Of a stretch of DNA of 64,000 nt, positions 7,395 through 15,316 are shown piece by piece. The position numbers were made by a program, and so were the translations under genes. The notes below the pieces were generated by a model. It did not search any database. It was not told where the DNA came from and worked only from the letters and a program-made list of their open reading frames with translations. The stretch comes from CAZUGO01 sp964619935 (GTDB taxonomy: Bacteria > Planctomycetota > Phycisphaerae > UBA1845 > CAIVHJ01). Location: positions 1 to 64,000 of the forward strand of contig CAZUGO010000066.1 in NCBI GenBank assembly GCA_964619935.1, read 5' to 3'. Numbering within the stretch: the first letter of the stretch is position 1; every line of letters begins with the position of its first letter.

Positions 7395-8558
7395 CTACCG
7401 GCACGCGCCCGAATGGTCGATGGACTGCTGGGCTTGTCGGGCCACGCAGGCGTTGCTGTAGGTTACGCCGTCGCAACCGCATACCGGATCAAAAACGCCG
7501 CCGCAGCCCTCGGGGATGCCCACACACACTCCGAAGTTGTCGCTCACTTCGCAAGTCCCCGGCGGAAACTCGCAGAAGCTATCGGGGTCCGCACACGGAA
7601 TGCCGACGAACCCGCCGCAGATCGGCGGACCGCACTCGCCGGCATGGTCGATCGATACGGAGGCCTGTCGGGCCTCGCAGGCGTTGCTGTAGGTCAGTCC
7701 GTCACATCCACACACCGGGTCGTAGATGTCCGGGCAGGCGTTCGAAATCGGCACGCACTCGCCGAAGTTGTCGGCGACCTCGCAGGTCCCCGGCGGGAAC
7801 TCGCAGAAGGTATCTGGATCTTTGCAGGGGATCCCGGCGATGCCGCCGCAGATCGGCGGACCGCACTCGCCGGCATGATCGATCGAGACGCCGGCCTGCT
7901 GGGCAAAGCAGGCGTTGCCGTAGGTCACCCCGTCACAGCCGCACACCGGGTCGTAGATCGCCGGGCAGGCTTCCGGGATCGGCACGCACTCGCCGAGGTT
8001 GTCGACGACGTCGCAAGTCCCCGGCGGGAACTGGCAGAAGGTGTTTCGATCTTCGCAGGGGATCCCGGCGATGCCGCCGCAGATCTGGCCGCAAGGCCCG
8101 GGATGGTCCACCTGGACACCGGCCACCACCGCCTCGCAGCGATTGCCGTAGGTCTGTCCGTCGCATCCACACACCGGATCAAAAATCTCCGGACAGCCTT
8201 GCAACACGGGCACGCACAAGCCCGCGGCGTCGGCAATGTTGCAGCTCCCGTCACAGAACAGGCAGAACTCCATCGTCCCCGCGCAGGGGATACCGGCGAT
8301 TCCGCCGCACATCTGCGCGGCACACGGCCCCCAACTGCCCAGCAGCATCGCCAAGTCGGCAGGGTTGACCACGCCATCATGATTGAGATCGGCTGCACAG
8401 CCTGGGCACGGACCCCAGGCCCCCAGCAGCGCGGCCAGGTCGGCTGCATTGACCGCGCCGTCGCAGTTCAGATCGCTGGGGCAGGCCGGCGAATTGGCGC
8501 CCGCTGGGGCGCACCACAAGACCATCGACAGGATCAGACATGGGGTCGTTCTACGCAT
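7395..8558 (-). CDS. Secreted Kazal-type inhibitor repeats with dockerin
   Basis: This 387-residue protein has a signal peptide (residues 1-22), then a dockerin-type pair (SDLNCDGAVNAADLAALLG and ADLNHDGVVNPADLAMLLG) near residues 27-80. Four Cys-rich modules follow. Each module holds CGGIAGIPC or a variant, FCxFPPGTC, and a Kazal core such as DPVCGCDGVTYGNAC followed by SIDHAGEC. Kazal domains inhibit serine proteases through a loop before CGCDG. The reactive-loop region varies among the modules (YDPVC or FDPVC). The dockerin is N-terminal here, unlike the C-terminal placement in its neighbours. GGAGGAG six bases before ATG 8558 fixes the start. It probably acts outside the cell, either against foreign proteases or as a regulator of the cell's own. 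Confidence 0.85.
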   Translation of the reverse strand: MRRTTPCLILSMVLWCAPAGANSPACPSDLNCDGAVNAADLAALLGAWGPCPGCAADLNHDGVVNPADLAMLLGSWGPCAAQMCGGIAGIPCAGTMEFCLFCDGSCNIADAAGLCVPVLQGCPEIFDPVCGCDGQTYGNRCEAVVAGVQVDHPGPCGQICGGIAGIPCEDRNTFCQFPPGTCDVVDNLGECVPIPEACPAIYDPVCGCDGVTYGNACFAQQAGVSIDHAGECGPPICGGIAGIPCKDPDTFCEFPPGTCEVADNFGECVPISNACPDIYDPVCGCDGLTYSNACEARQASVSIDHAGECGPPICGGFVGIPCADPDSFCEFPPGTCEVSDNFGVCVGIPEGCGGVFDPVCGCDGVTYSNACVARQAQQSIDHSGACR

Positions 8559-8733
8559 GAGGCACTCCTCCAGAAAGACAGGATGTGCCTATTGTACCGA
8601 ACGGCAGGTCCCCAAGGAAAGCCCGGAGCCGATGTCGGCCGGGGTGCCGCAATGCCGTGCTGCCCCAATGGTTTGCCGCCCCCGACCGCAACCGAGAGGC
8701 GGGCGCCGCCCGCAGAACCAGGAGCGCCGCGGC

Positions 8734-10560
8734 CTACTCCACGGTCACGCTCTTGGCCAGGTTGCGGGGTTTGTCGACGTTGCAGCCCCGCAGGACGGCC
8801 ATGTGATAGGCGAGCATTTGCAGCGGCAACGTGGTCAGCAACGGCTGCAGCGGTTCCGGGCAGTCGGGGACGTAGAAGACGTGTTCGCAGAGCCGTTCGA
8901 TCTCACGATCCCCTTCGGTAGCCACGGCAATGACGTCGCCGCCGCGGGTTCTGACCTCGTTGATGTTGCCGACGATCTTGTCGTACTGGCTGCCCTGGGT
9001 GGCAATAAACACCACCGGCATGCCGCTGGTGATCAGCGCGATCGGCCCGTGCTTCATCTCGGCGGCTGGCAGGCCTTCGGCGTGCACGTAGCTGATTTCC
9101 TTGATCTTGAGGGCCCCTTCCAAGGCCACGGGATAATTGTACCCGCGGCCCAGGTACAACCAGTTCTCGCGCTGCTGGTACCGTTCGGCCACCTTGTGGG
9201 TCTGGTCCGACAAGGCCAGCACCTGGTTCATCTGCCCGGGAATGCGGTCCAGGGCGACCATCAATTCGTGGGCGCCGGATTGCGACAAGTGCCGCCGCCG
9301 CCCCAGAAAGATGCCCAGCAAGGCCAGCACGGTCACCTGACCGATGAACGCCTTGGTGCTGGCCACGCCGATCTCCGGGCCGACGTGCAGGTAAATGCCC
9401 GCGTCGGTCGCCCGAGAAATGGTTGACCCCACCACGTTGACGATGCCCAACGCCAGGGCCCCTTTGTCCTTGGCCTCGCGCAGGGCGGCCAGGGTGTCGA
9501 TGGTCTCGCCGCTCTGCGAAATGGCGATCACCACCGTCCCGTTCTCGATGATCGGGTTGCGATACCGGAACTCGCTGGCGTATTCGACTTCGCAGGACAG
9601 CCGGGCGACATCCTCGAACAGATACTCTCCGATCAGGCCGGCATGCCAGGCCGTGCCGCAGGCGGTGATGATGATGCGATTGGCCTGCACCAGCTCGCGG
9701 GTGAACTTGTTGATGCCGCCGAGCGTGATCAGGTTTTCGTTGACGTTCAGCCGGCCGCGTAGGCAGTCGCGCATGGCCTCCGGTTGCTCGAAGATCTCCT
9801 TGAGCATGAAGTGCTCATAGCCGCCCAACTCGATTTCCTCGAGCGTCCACTCGATTTCTTCCACTTCCTTGGCCACCGGAATGGCGTCCAGCGTGGTGGT
9901 CCGGAACGAATCCTTGGACACGGTGGCCATCTCCCCGTCGGACAGGTAAATGACCTGCGAGGTGTGGGTCAGCATCGCGGCCGCATCGGAAGCCACGAAG
10001 TTTTCGTTCTTCCCGACGCCGATGATCAGCGGACTGCCCTTGCGGGCGGCCACGATGATCTCGGGCTCGTCGCTGGAAATAGCCACGATGCCGTAGGTGC
10101 CCTGGACATCGTTGAGCGCCATGCGGACGGCCTGCTCCAGGTTGCCGTTGTAGAAGTAGCCGATCAGTTGAACCAGCACCTCGGTGTCGGTCTCCGAGAC
10201 GCACTCGATGCCCTGGCGCTTGAGGAATTTCCGCAAGGTATCGTGGTTCTCAATGATGCCGTTGTGGGCCAGGGCGATCCGGCCCGACGCATCGCAATGC
10301 GGGTGGGCGTTGGCCTCGGTCGGGGCGCCGTGGGTGGCCCAGCGGGTGTGGGCAATGCCGGTGTGGGTCGGCGGGGCATCCCAATCCACCCGTGCCTCCA
10401 ATGCCGAGATCCGGCCGGGGCTGCGGATGTTGGAAATCTGCCCGTCGCTCACGGTAGCCACCCCGGCCGAGTCGTACCCGCGGTACTCCAGCCGCTTGAG
10501 CCCCTCCATGAGAATGGGTCGCGCGTCTCGCAGGCCGACATAGCCGATGATTCCGCACAT
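8734..10560 (-). CDS. glmS: Glucosamine-fructose-6-phosphate aminotransferase
   Basis: This 608-residue enzyme makes glucosamine-6-phosphate from fructose-6-phosphate and glutamine, the first step towards UDP-GlcNAc. The N-terminal glutaminase begins MCGIIGYVG with the catalytic Cys at position 2, then RLEYRGYDSAG and THTGIAHTRWATHG. Two sugar-isomerase domains follow, with ISQSGETIDT and VGPEIGVASTKAF, and the conserved tail KPRNLAKSVTVE. The start at 10560 is set by MCGII and by GGAAGGAA upstream; longer in-frame starts are spurious. No glmS ribozyme can be made out in the short leader. Length matches the usual 600-610 residues. Confidence 0.97.
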   Translation of the reverse strand: MCGIIGYVGLRDARPILMEGLKRLEYRGYDSAGVATVSDGQISNIRSPGRISALEARVDWDAPPTHTGIAHTRWATHGAPTEANAHPHCDASGRIALAHNGIIENHDTLRKFLKRQGIECVSETDTEVLVQLIGYFYNGNLEQAVRMALNDVQGTYGIVAISSDEPEIIVAARKGSPLIIGVGKNENFVASDAAAMLTHTSQVIYLSDGEMATVSKDSFRTTTLDAIPVAKEVEEIEWTLEEIELGGYEHFMLKEIFEQPEAMRDCLRGRLNVNENLITLGGINKFTRELVQANRIIITACGTAWHAGLIGEYLFEDVARLSCEVEYASEFRYRNPIIENGTVVIAISQSGETIDTLAALREAKDKGALALGIVNVVGSTISRATDAGIYLHVGPEIGVASTKAFIGQVTVLALLGIFLGRRRHLSQSGAHELMVALDRIPGQMNQVLALSDQTHKVAERYQQRENWLYLGRGYNYPVALEGALKIKEISYVHAEGLPAAEMKHGPIALITSGMPVVFIATQGSQYDKIVGNINEVRTRGGDVIAVATEGDREIERLCEHVFYVPDCPEPLQPLLTTLPLQMLAYHMAVLRGCNVDKPRNLAKSVTVE

Positions 10561-10805
10561 CGCGGGTTCCTTCCAGATGCCGGCGGACGGCGCCGGCGAG
10601 GTTCGAGGGTCCAGCACCGCCGCGTCGGTCCGCCAACGATCGGAGCCGTTGGCCGCCCCCGGGGCAGCCATGATTACTATATTATCGGATAGGGCCTCCT
10701 GCGAGCCAGGGTTCTGATGGGTGGCCGTTTTGGGGCCACCAGGCGGCCTTCGACGACAATGGCACCCCCTGGCCGCTCGTGATCGGCCAGCCACACAGCT
10801 ATCCT

Positions 10806-12101
10806 ATGGCCATGGACTTGTTCGAGCACCAGCACGCCCAAGCCGCTGCGGCCGCGGAACCGCTGGCGGTCCGCATGCGACCGCAGGCGCTGGACGGGTT
10901 TGTGGGCCAGCAGCATTTCATCGGTCCCGGGAAGCTGCTGCGGCGGATGCTTCAGGCCGACCGGTTGGCCAGCGCCATCTTCTACGGCCCTCCCGGAACC
11001 GGCAAGACCACGCTGGCCTATCTGATTGCCGGCGCCACCCGGGCGGCCTTTGTGGAACTCAACGCCACCGCCGCCGGCGTTCGCGAAGTCCGCGCCATCC
11101 TGGACGAAGCCCGCACCCGGCTGGAACAATCCGGACAACGAACCATCTTGTTCATCGATGAGTTACACCGCTTCAGCAAGTCACAGCAGGACGTGTTGTT
11201 GCGCGACGCCGAACGCGGCACGATCATCCTGATCGGCGCGACCACCGAGAATCCGTTCTTCAGCATCAATGGACCGTTGTGCTCGCGAAGCCAGATCTTC
11301 GAGTTCGAACCGCTGCAGACGTCGGACATCCTGGCATTGCTGGAGCGGGCCCTGGGCGACCGCGAGCGCGGGTTCGGCCGGCTTGATGTGCAATGGACCG
11401 ACGACGCCTTGTTGCACATCGCCACGAAGGCCGACGGCGATGCCCGCCGGGCACTGGCCGCCCTGGAGATCGCGGTTGGCTCGCAAGCGGCCGAAGGGCC
11501 CATTCGAGTGGACCTGGCGGTGGCGGAGGATTCGATCCAGCGCAAAGCCCTGCGCTATGACGCCCACGGCGACCAACACTACGATGCCGCGTCCGCCCTG
11601 ATCAAGTCCATGCGCGGCAGCGATCCGGACGCAGCGGTGTACTGGCTGGCGTGCATGTTGGAATCCGGAGAGGATCCGCGGTTCATCGCCCGGCGGATCG
11701 CCATCTTCGCGTCGGAAGACGTCGGCAACGCCGACCCGCAGGCCTTGATCCTGGCCGAGGCCGCCGCCCAGGCAACCCTGCACATCGGAATGCCGGAATG
11801 CCAACTGGTGCTCAGCCAGGCGGTGACCTACCTGGCGTGTGCACCAAAATCCAGAGCCGCGGCACAGGCGATCTGGAACGCCGCACGCGACGTCCGGGAA
11901 CAACGCACCGTGCCGGTACCGCGACACCTGCGCAGTGCGCCGATCCAGCCCACGCCGCCACCCGACGGCCGCGAAGCAGAGTCGGACTACCTCGGTGTCG
12001 ATAAGACCTACTACGAACCCGGTCCCTGCGGGTACGAAACGACGATGCGCGAATTCCTGCAGCGGCATAGGACATTCCGCCAGGACGACACGGCGCCGTA
12101 A
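10806..12101 (+). CDS. rarA: Replication-associated recombination protein A
   Basis: This 431-residue AAA+ ATPase belongs to the RarA/MgsA/WRNIP1 family, which acts at stalled replication forks. Visible are the RPQALDGFVGQQHF entry motif, Walker A GPPGTGKTT near residue 62, Walker B ILFIDELHRF, sensor 1 GATTENPFF, and the C-terminal part with KSMRGSDPDAAVYWLA and EDVGNADPQAL. Length is typical. MAMD at 10806 is preferred over more upstream starts that add non-homologous residues. It is divergent from glmS, with about 245 bases between the two starts. Confidence 0.95.
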   Translation: MAMDLFEHQHAQAAAAAEPLAVRMRPQALDGFVGQQHFIGPGKLLRRMLQADRLASAIFYGPPGTGKTTLAYLIAGATRAAFVELNATAAGVREVRAILDEARTRLEQSGQRTILFIDELHRFSKSQQDVLLRDAERGTIILIGATTENPFFSINGPLCSRSQIFEFEPLQTSDILALLERALGDRERGFGRLDVQWTDDALLHIATKADGDARRALAALEIAVGSQAAEGPIRVDLAVAEDSIQRKALRYDAHGDQHYDAASALIKSMRGSDPDAAVYWLACMLESGEDPRFIARRIAIFASEDVGNADPQALILAEAAAQATLHIGMPECQLVLSQAVTYLACAPKSRAAAQAIWNAARDVREQRTVPVPRHLRSAPIQPTPPPDGREAESDYLGVDKTYYEPGPCGYETTMREFLQRHRTFRQDDTAP

Positions 12102-12462
12102 ACCAGATCGCTGGATCGATGCCCGCCGGCCGGCCCTCCCAGAACGACCTGCGTTCACGACTCAATGTTTGGATGACTCGGGGTCCGTGACAACAGCCCG
12201 GCCGACCCCAACTACAACAGGATGACCCCAAGACCCCCGCGAAGACCGGCTCGGACCCGATGACTCGCCACGCGCGGTGCTGTGCTTGCATCTGCATCCA
12301 AAGCCGGTATGCTAGGTTTCACCGGCCGCGGCCGACTCCTGGCCCGCCACGCGGTCACCTGATGATCTGCTTGCCCGACGGCCAGCAACCGGATCGCCGC
12401 GGGGTTTGCCACCCACGCCCGGCCGCTCGGAACAGCCCTGGGAACCGCGAGGAGCGACTGGC
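12102..12462. other. Intergenic region with promoter
   Basis: No gene is supported here. The only signal is the promoter-like pair at 12286-12313. The first 180 bases are featureless. Confidence 0.4.
12286..12313 (+). promoter_or_regulatory. Sigma-70-like promoter before L,D-transpeptidase
   Basis: TTGCAT and TATGCT are separated by 16 bases and lie about 150 bases before the GTG start of the transpeptidase gene. Both hexamers are near consensus in an otherwise GC-rich stretch. Confidence 0.4.
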
Positions 12463-13485
12463 GTGAAACCCATCAGACGCAGCCGGACCACCCGCAACGT
12501 CACCATCGGATCCGTCGTGCTCGTGCTGGGCGCGGGCTTGATCATGCTGCGCGATCGCAAGCCGTCGCCCCAACCCGCGGCGCCGCCGGGCCCCGGAATC
12601 GCCTTGCGCGGCGTGCCCAACGGCAATACCGCCCAGCCGCCCGCTGCGCGGGCTGCGTCCCAAGCCGAAGCGGCCGCCCCGACCGCCGTCCCCGCCGCGC
12701 CGGGCACCGCCGCAGCCCAGCCGCAGCCGGTGTCCGACGAGGGAGTGCGCCTGTTTACCCTGGCCCAAGAGCGCGCCGCCAACCAGGACCTGGTTGCGGC
12801 TCGAACTCAGTACAACCAGGCGATCCAATCCGGGCTGCCGCCCGAATTGGGCAACCGGGCCCGGGCTCGGCTGGTGGAGCTGGCCGAAGCGCTGCTGTTC
12901 AGCCCGCGGCGCGGCGCCGACGACCCGCTGGTGACCTCCTATGTCATTCAACCGGGAGATACCCTCCAGGAAATCGCCAAGGAGTATTTCATCACGGCGG
13001 CACTGCTGGGTCGCATCAACAACCTCCAGAACCTCAACCAGATCCGGGCCGGGCAGTCGCTCAAGGTCTTGCGCGGGCCGTTTCACGCCACCGTCAACAA
13101 GGCGACCTATGGCATGGATGTCTACCTTCAGGACACCCTGGTCCGCCACTTTCCGGTGGGTCTGGGCGTCGAGGGCAGCACGCCCGCCGGCGTCTGGGCG
13201 GTCACCCACAAGCTGGTCAACCCCACCTACTACTCGCCCATTGGCGAAGGCATCATCGAGGCCAACGACCCCAACAACCCGCTGGGTGAACGCTGGATCG
13301 GCCTGGAGGGCATCAGCGGTGACGCCGTCGGTGCGCTGCGCTACGGCATTCATGGAACCAACGATCCCAGCACCATCGGCAAGAACGCGTCGCTGGGCTG
13401 CGTCCGGCTGTACAATGACGACGCCACCTGGGTCTTCGACGCCCTGGTCGCCACCCACTCCCGGGTGACCATCATGGAACGGTGA
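12463..13485 (+). CDS. LysM L,D-transpeptidase (YkuD family)
   Basis: This 340-residue envelope enzyme has one N-terminal membrane anchor (VTIGSVVLVLGAGLIML), a long Ala/Pro-rich linker, a short helical TPR-like stretch, a LysM peptidoglycan-binding motif (YVIQPGDTLQEIAKEYF to RAGQSLKVL), and a YkuD catalytic domain. The active site is visible as GIHGTND (His297) and ASLGCVRLYND with the nucleophile Cys313. It should form or remodel 3-3 cross-links in peptidoglycan, in keeping with a planctomycete that keeps a cell wall. GTG 12463 has GGAG at suitable spacing and begins just before the basic anchor sequence. Confidence 0.9.
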   Translation: MKPIRRSRTTRNVTIGSVVLVLGAGLIMLRDRKPSPQPAAPPGPGIALRGVPNGNTAQPPAARAASQAEAAAPTAVPAAPGTAAAQPQPVSDEGVRLFTLAQERAANQDLVAARTQYNQAIQSGLPPELGNRARARLVELAEALLFSPRRGADDPLVTSYVIQPGDTLQEIAKEYFITAALLGRINNLQNLNQIRAGQSLKVLRGPFHATVNKATYGMDVYLQDTLVRHFPVGLGVEGSTPAGVWAVTHKLVNPTYYSPIGEGIIEANDPNNPLGERWIGLEGISGDAVGALRYGIHGTNDPSTIGKNASLGCVRLYNDDATWVFDALVATHSRVTIMER

Positions 13486-13494
13486 TCCTCTGCC

Positions 13495-13803
13495 ATGTCC
13501 CGCCTCGACAAACTGCACCAGCTCCTGGACGCCGACCCGCAGGACATCGAAGTTCACTACATGCTGGCCATGGAGTACAAGGGCACCGGCGACCTGGACC
13601 AGGCCCTGGCCAAGTTCGACGACTGCCTGCAACTCGACCCGCACTATGCCCCGGCCTATTTTCAGAAGGGCAGCGTGCACCTCACCGCCGGTCGGATCGC
13701 GGAAGCCAAGAACACCCTCAGCGAAGGCATCGCCGCCGCGCGCAAAGCGGGCGATCAGCACGCCGCCCAAGAAATGCAGGGGCTGCTTGACGGTCTGGAG
13801 TAG
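13495..13803 (+). CDS. Small tetratricopeptide-repeat protein
   Basis: This 102-residue soluble protein is built of two to three TPR units. A typical unit reads HYMLAMEYKGTGDLDQALAK followed by FDDCLQLDPHYAPAYFQKG. TPRs are protein-binding scaffolds, so no specific role can be given. It starts nine bases after the transpeptidase stop and is probably cotranscribed with it. It ends six bases before the converging kinase-like gene. Confidence 0.85.
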   Translation: MSRLDKLHQLLDADPQDIEVHYMLAMEYKGTGDLDQALAKFDDCLQLDPHYAPAYFQKGSVHLTAGRIAEAKNTLSEGIAAARKAGDQHAAQEMQGLLDGLE

Positions 13804-13808
13804 GATAC

Positions 13809-14729
13809 TCACCCGGGCTTGCCGGTACCCGCATCGCGGTGGCACCGAGTCACCAACGACTCCAGCAGGTCGCAGGTCGGCCCGATCAGACCGGAGTGCA
13901 ATTCGAAACACCGGGCGCCGCGGACCATGGCGCTGATCATGGCGATGGCCTGGGCGCCGAAGTGCTTCTTGTTCAGCCCATTGCGAGCCAGCCCGAAGGC
14001 TGCCTCCGCCGCCGACATCCGGCGCACTCCGGGCGGCACCGGGCCCGCGTATTTTGGAAACAGAACATAGCGCACCGCGGACGGTTCGGCGATACAGTCC
14101 GGCGCGATGGCCGTCGGATTGAGGTAACCCACGCGGCCTTTGTATTTCTTGACGTAACAGCGCCCCGGCGCCAACGGCAGACCCAGGCCGCGAACCACCT
14201 CGAACGAGCCGGACTTGATGCACAACGCCTTGGGAAACGGCAGCAGGCGCAGGCGGTCCGGATCGACGAACGTCAGCTCATCGCAGTAGTAGCCCCAACC
14301 GCGGGCCAACAGGGCCGCGGCCAAGGTCGACTTGCCGCTCCCGGACTCGCCGGCCAGCAGCACGCCGTGTCCGAACCGGCTCAGGCCGGCGGCGTGAAAT
14401 TGCAACTGGTCGATCCGCCGGGTGCGGACGCACCCATTGATGCCCCATTCAAGATACGGAAAGACTTCGCGGCGGCGGCGGACCTGGTACAGCAGCCGCC
14501 CGTCGCCGCAGATGCGATACCCGCCGCGCCGCCAGGGCGGGCCGCCGCTGCGGGTGATCTGCAGATGCACGGCGGAGGTTGGATCCAGCCCGCGGGCGGG
14601 GCCGTAGAGCTGCACCAGGTCGCTCACGATCTCCGGCAGTACGCTGTCGACGCGCACCGCCGCATCTCCAATCCCGAAGGTCAACGATCGCTCGGCCCGC
14701 CGGACGTGCGCCTCAAGCGCCGCGATCAT
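13809..14729 (-). CDS. HPr-kinase-like protein (locus 2)
   Basis: This 306-residue paralogue of 5103-5963 has a P-loop LLAGESGSGKST (Lys133), then GYYCDELTFVDPD and the shared phrase PFPKALCIKSGSFE. A tail with YVLFPKYAG and an Asn/Lys-rich loop resembles locus 1. The N-terminal 90 residues hold a strand-rich lead domain with GDGRLLYQV. GGAGG six bases before ATG 14729 defines the start, which overlaps the end of the PqqD-like gene by 17 bases. It is the last gene of a minus-strand operon. A role as a kinase acting on a PqqD-bound peptide is inferred from HprK homology and context. Confidence 0.8.
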   Translation of the reverse strand: MIAALEAHVRRAERSLTFGIGDAAVRVDSVLPEIVSDLVQLYGPARGLDPTSAVHLQITRSGGPPWRRGGYRICGDGRLLYQVRRRREVFPYLEWGINGCVRTRRIDQLQFHAAGLSRFGHGVLLAGESGSGKSTLAAALLARGWGYYCDELTFVDPDRLRLLPFPKALCIKSGSFEVVRGLGLPLAPGRCYVKKYKGRVGYLNPTAIAPDCIAEPSAVRYVLFPKYAGPVPPGVRRMSAAEAAFGLARNGLNKKHFGAQAIAMISAMVRGARCFELHSGLIGPTCDLLESLVTRCHRDAGTGKPG

Positions 14730-15039
14730 GGGCGTCCTCCGGCACCAGCAGGTTGGACTCGGCGAAACAGACCACCAGTTGCTCGACGTGGTCCAACGCC
14801 GTCGCCAGATCCACCTGGTACCGCTCGGTCTGCCGGGCGGCGATCTGCTGGGTGGTCCGGGCCCCGTCGCACTGCCGCCAGACCTCCAGCGCCGTTTCGT
14901 TGAGCCCATGGACGAAATCGTTCTGCGGATCGTACAGGATGATTTCTTCGTTCAAACGATGTTCCACCAGATCGGGGCGCCGCGCCGGCACCACCACGTC
15001 GAAGTGATCCGTCCACCGCGATTCGTGCTGGGTCATCAT
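14713..15039 (-). CDS. PqqD-like peptide-binding protein (locus 2)
   Basis: This 108-residue protein has the PqqD-like pattern: RRPDLVEHRLNEEIILYDP, FVHGLNETALEVWRQCDG, then QQIAARQ and a last helix ending NLLVPED. It aligns in order with 4718-5032, sharing the LYDP phrase, the LN phrase and the W-R-x-C-D-G helix. AGGAGA seven bases before ATG 15039 supports this start; 25 upstream in-frame residues look random. Its gene directly follows the small peptide gene at 15086-15310, the usual order for a leader-binding protein and its peptide. Confidence 0.8.
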   Translation of the reverse strand: MMTQHESRWTDHFDVVVPARRPDLVEHRLNEEIILYDPQNDFVHGLNETALEVWRQCDGARTTQQIAARQTERYQVDLATALDHVEQLVVCFAESNLLVPEDAHDRGA

Positions 15040-15085
15040 GGCATGATCTCCTGAATGGCTGGCGGCCGGAGCCGCGGTGCGCCGC

Positions 15086-15310
15086 CTAACTCGCCGAGGT
15101 CCCGCCGGAGGCATAGGCCTCTTGGGCGGTCATGGTCATAAACACGGGCGCCAGATACAACGTGCGTTTGCCGAGTTGCTTCAAGAACCGCCGCCGTTCG
15201 GGCTCCACCCGCCCGGTCACCGGCGGGGCCGCGGGCCGTCCGCCGGCGGCAGACTGCCCGGCGGCAGGGCCCCGGTCGCGTTCATCACACTGTTCACGGG
15301 TCTGCTGCAT
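15086..15310 (-). CDS. Candidate precursor peptide, PERRRFLKQ...YLAP type
   Basis: This 74-residue protein has a Gly/Ala/Pro-rich first half, then PERRRFLKQLGKRTLYLAP, a short hydrophobic stretch with MTMTAQEAYA, and the tail SGGTSAS. The block PERR(K/R)x(L)KQ is shared with the acidic proteins at 1411-2070 and 2753-3421, and a YxxP follows in all three. RRxFLK is also a Tat-like motif with a possible AYA cleavage site, so export is the main rival reading. The ATG lies six bases after the nucleotidyltransferase stop and its ribosome site is within that gene. It sits between the nucleotidyltransferase and PqqD-like genes, which is why I call it a probable substrate. The small Ser/Thr-rich tail would suit a kinase. 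Confidence 0.65.
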   Translation of the reverse strand: MQQTREQCDERDRGPAAGQSAAGGRPAAPPVTGRVEPERRRFLKQLGKRTLYLAPVFMTMTAQEAYASGGTSAS

Positions 15311-15316
15311 GGCGTC

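Noticed and set aside
7233..8921. 562-codon plus-strand frame over the Kazal gene
   Set aside because: It has no start site or motifs and is the antisense of the Cys-rich repeats.
10561..10805. glmS ribozyme or riboswitch in the glmS leader
   Set aside because: The leader is short and I cannot find the conserved core; glmS ribozymes are mostly known from Firmicutes.
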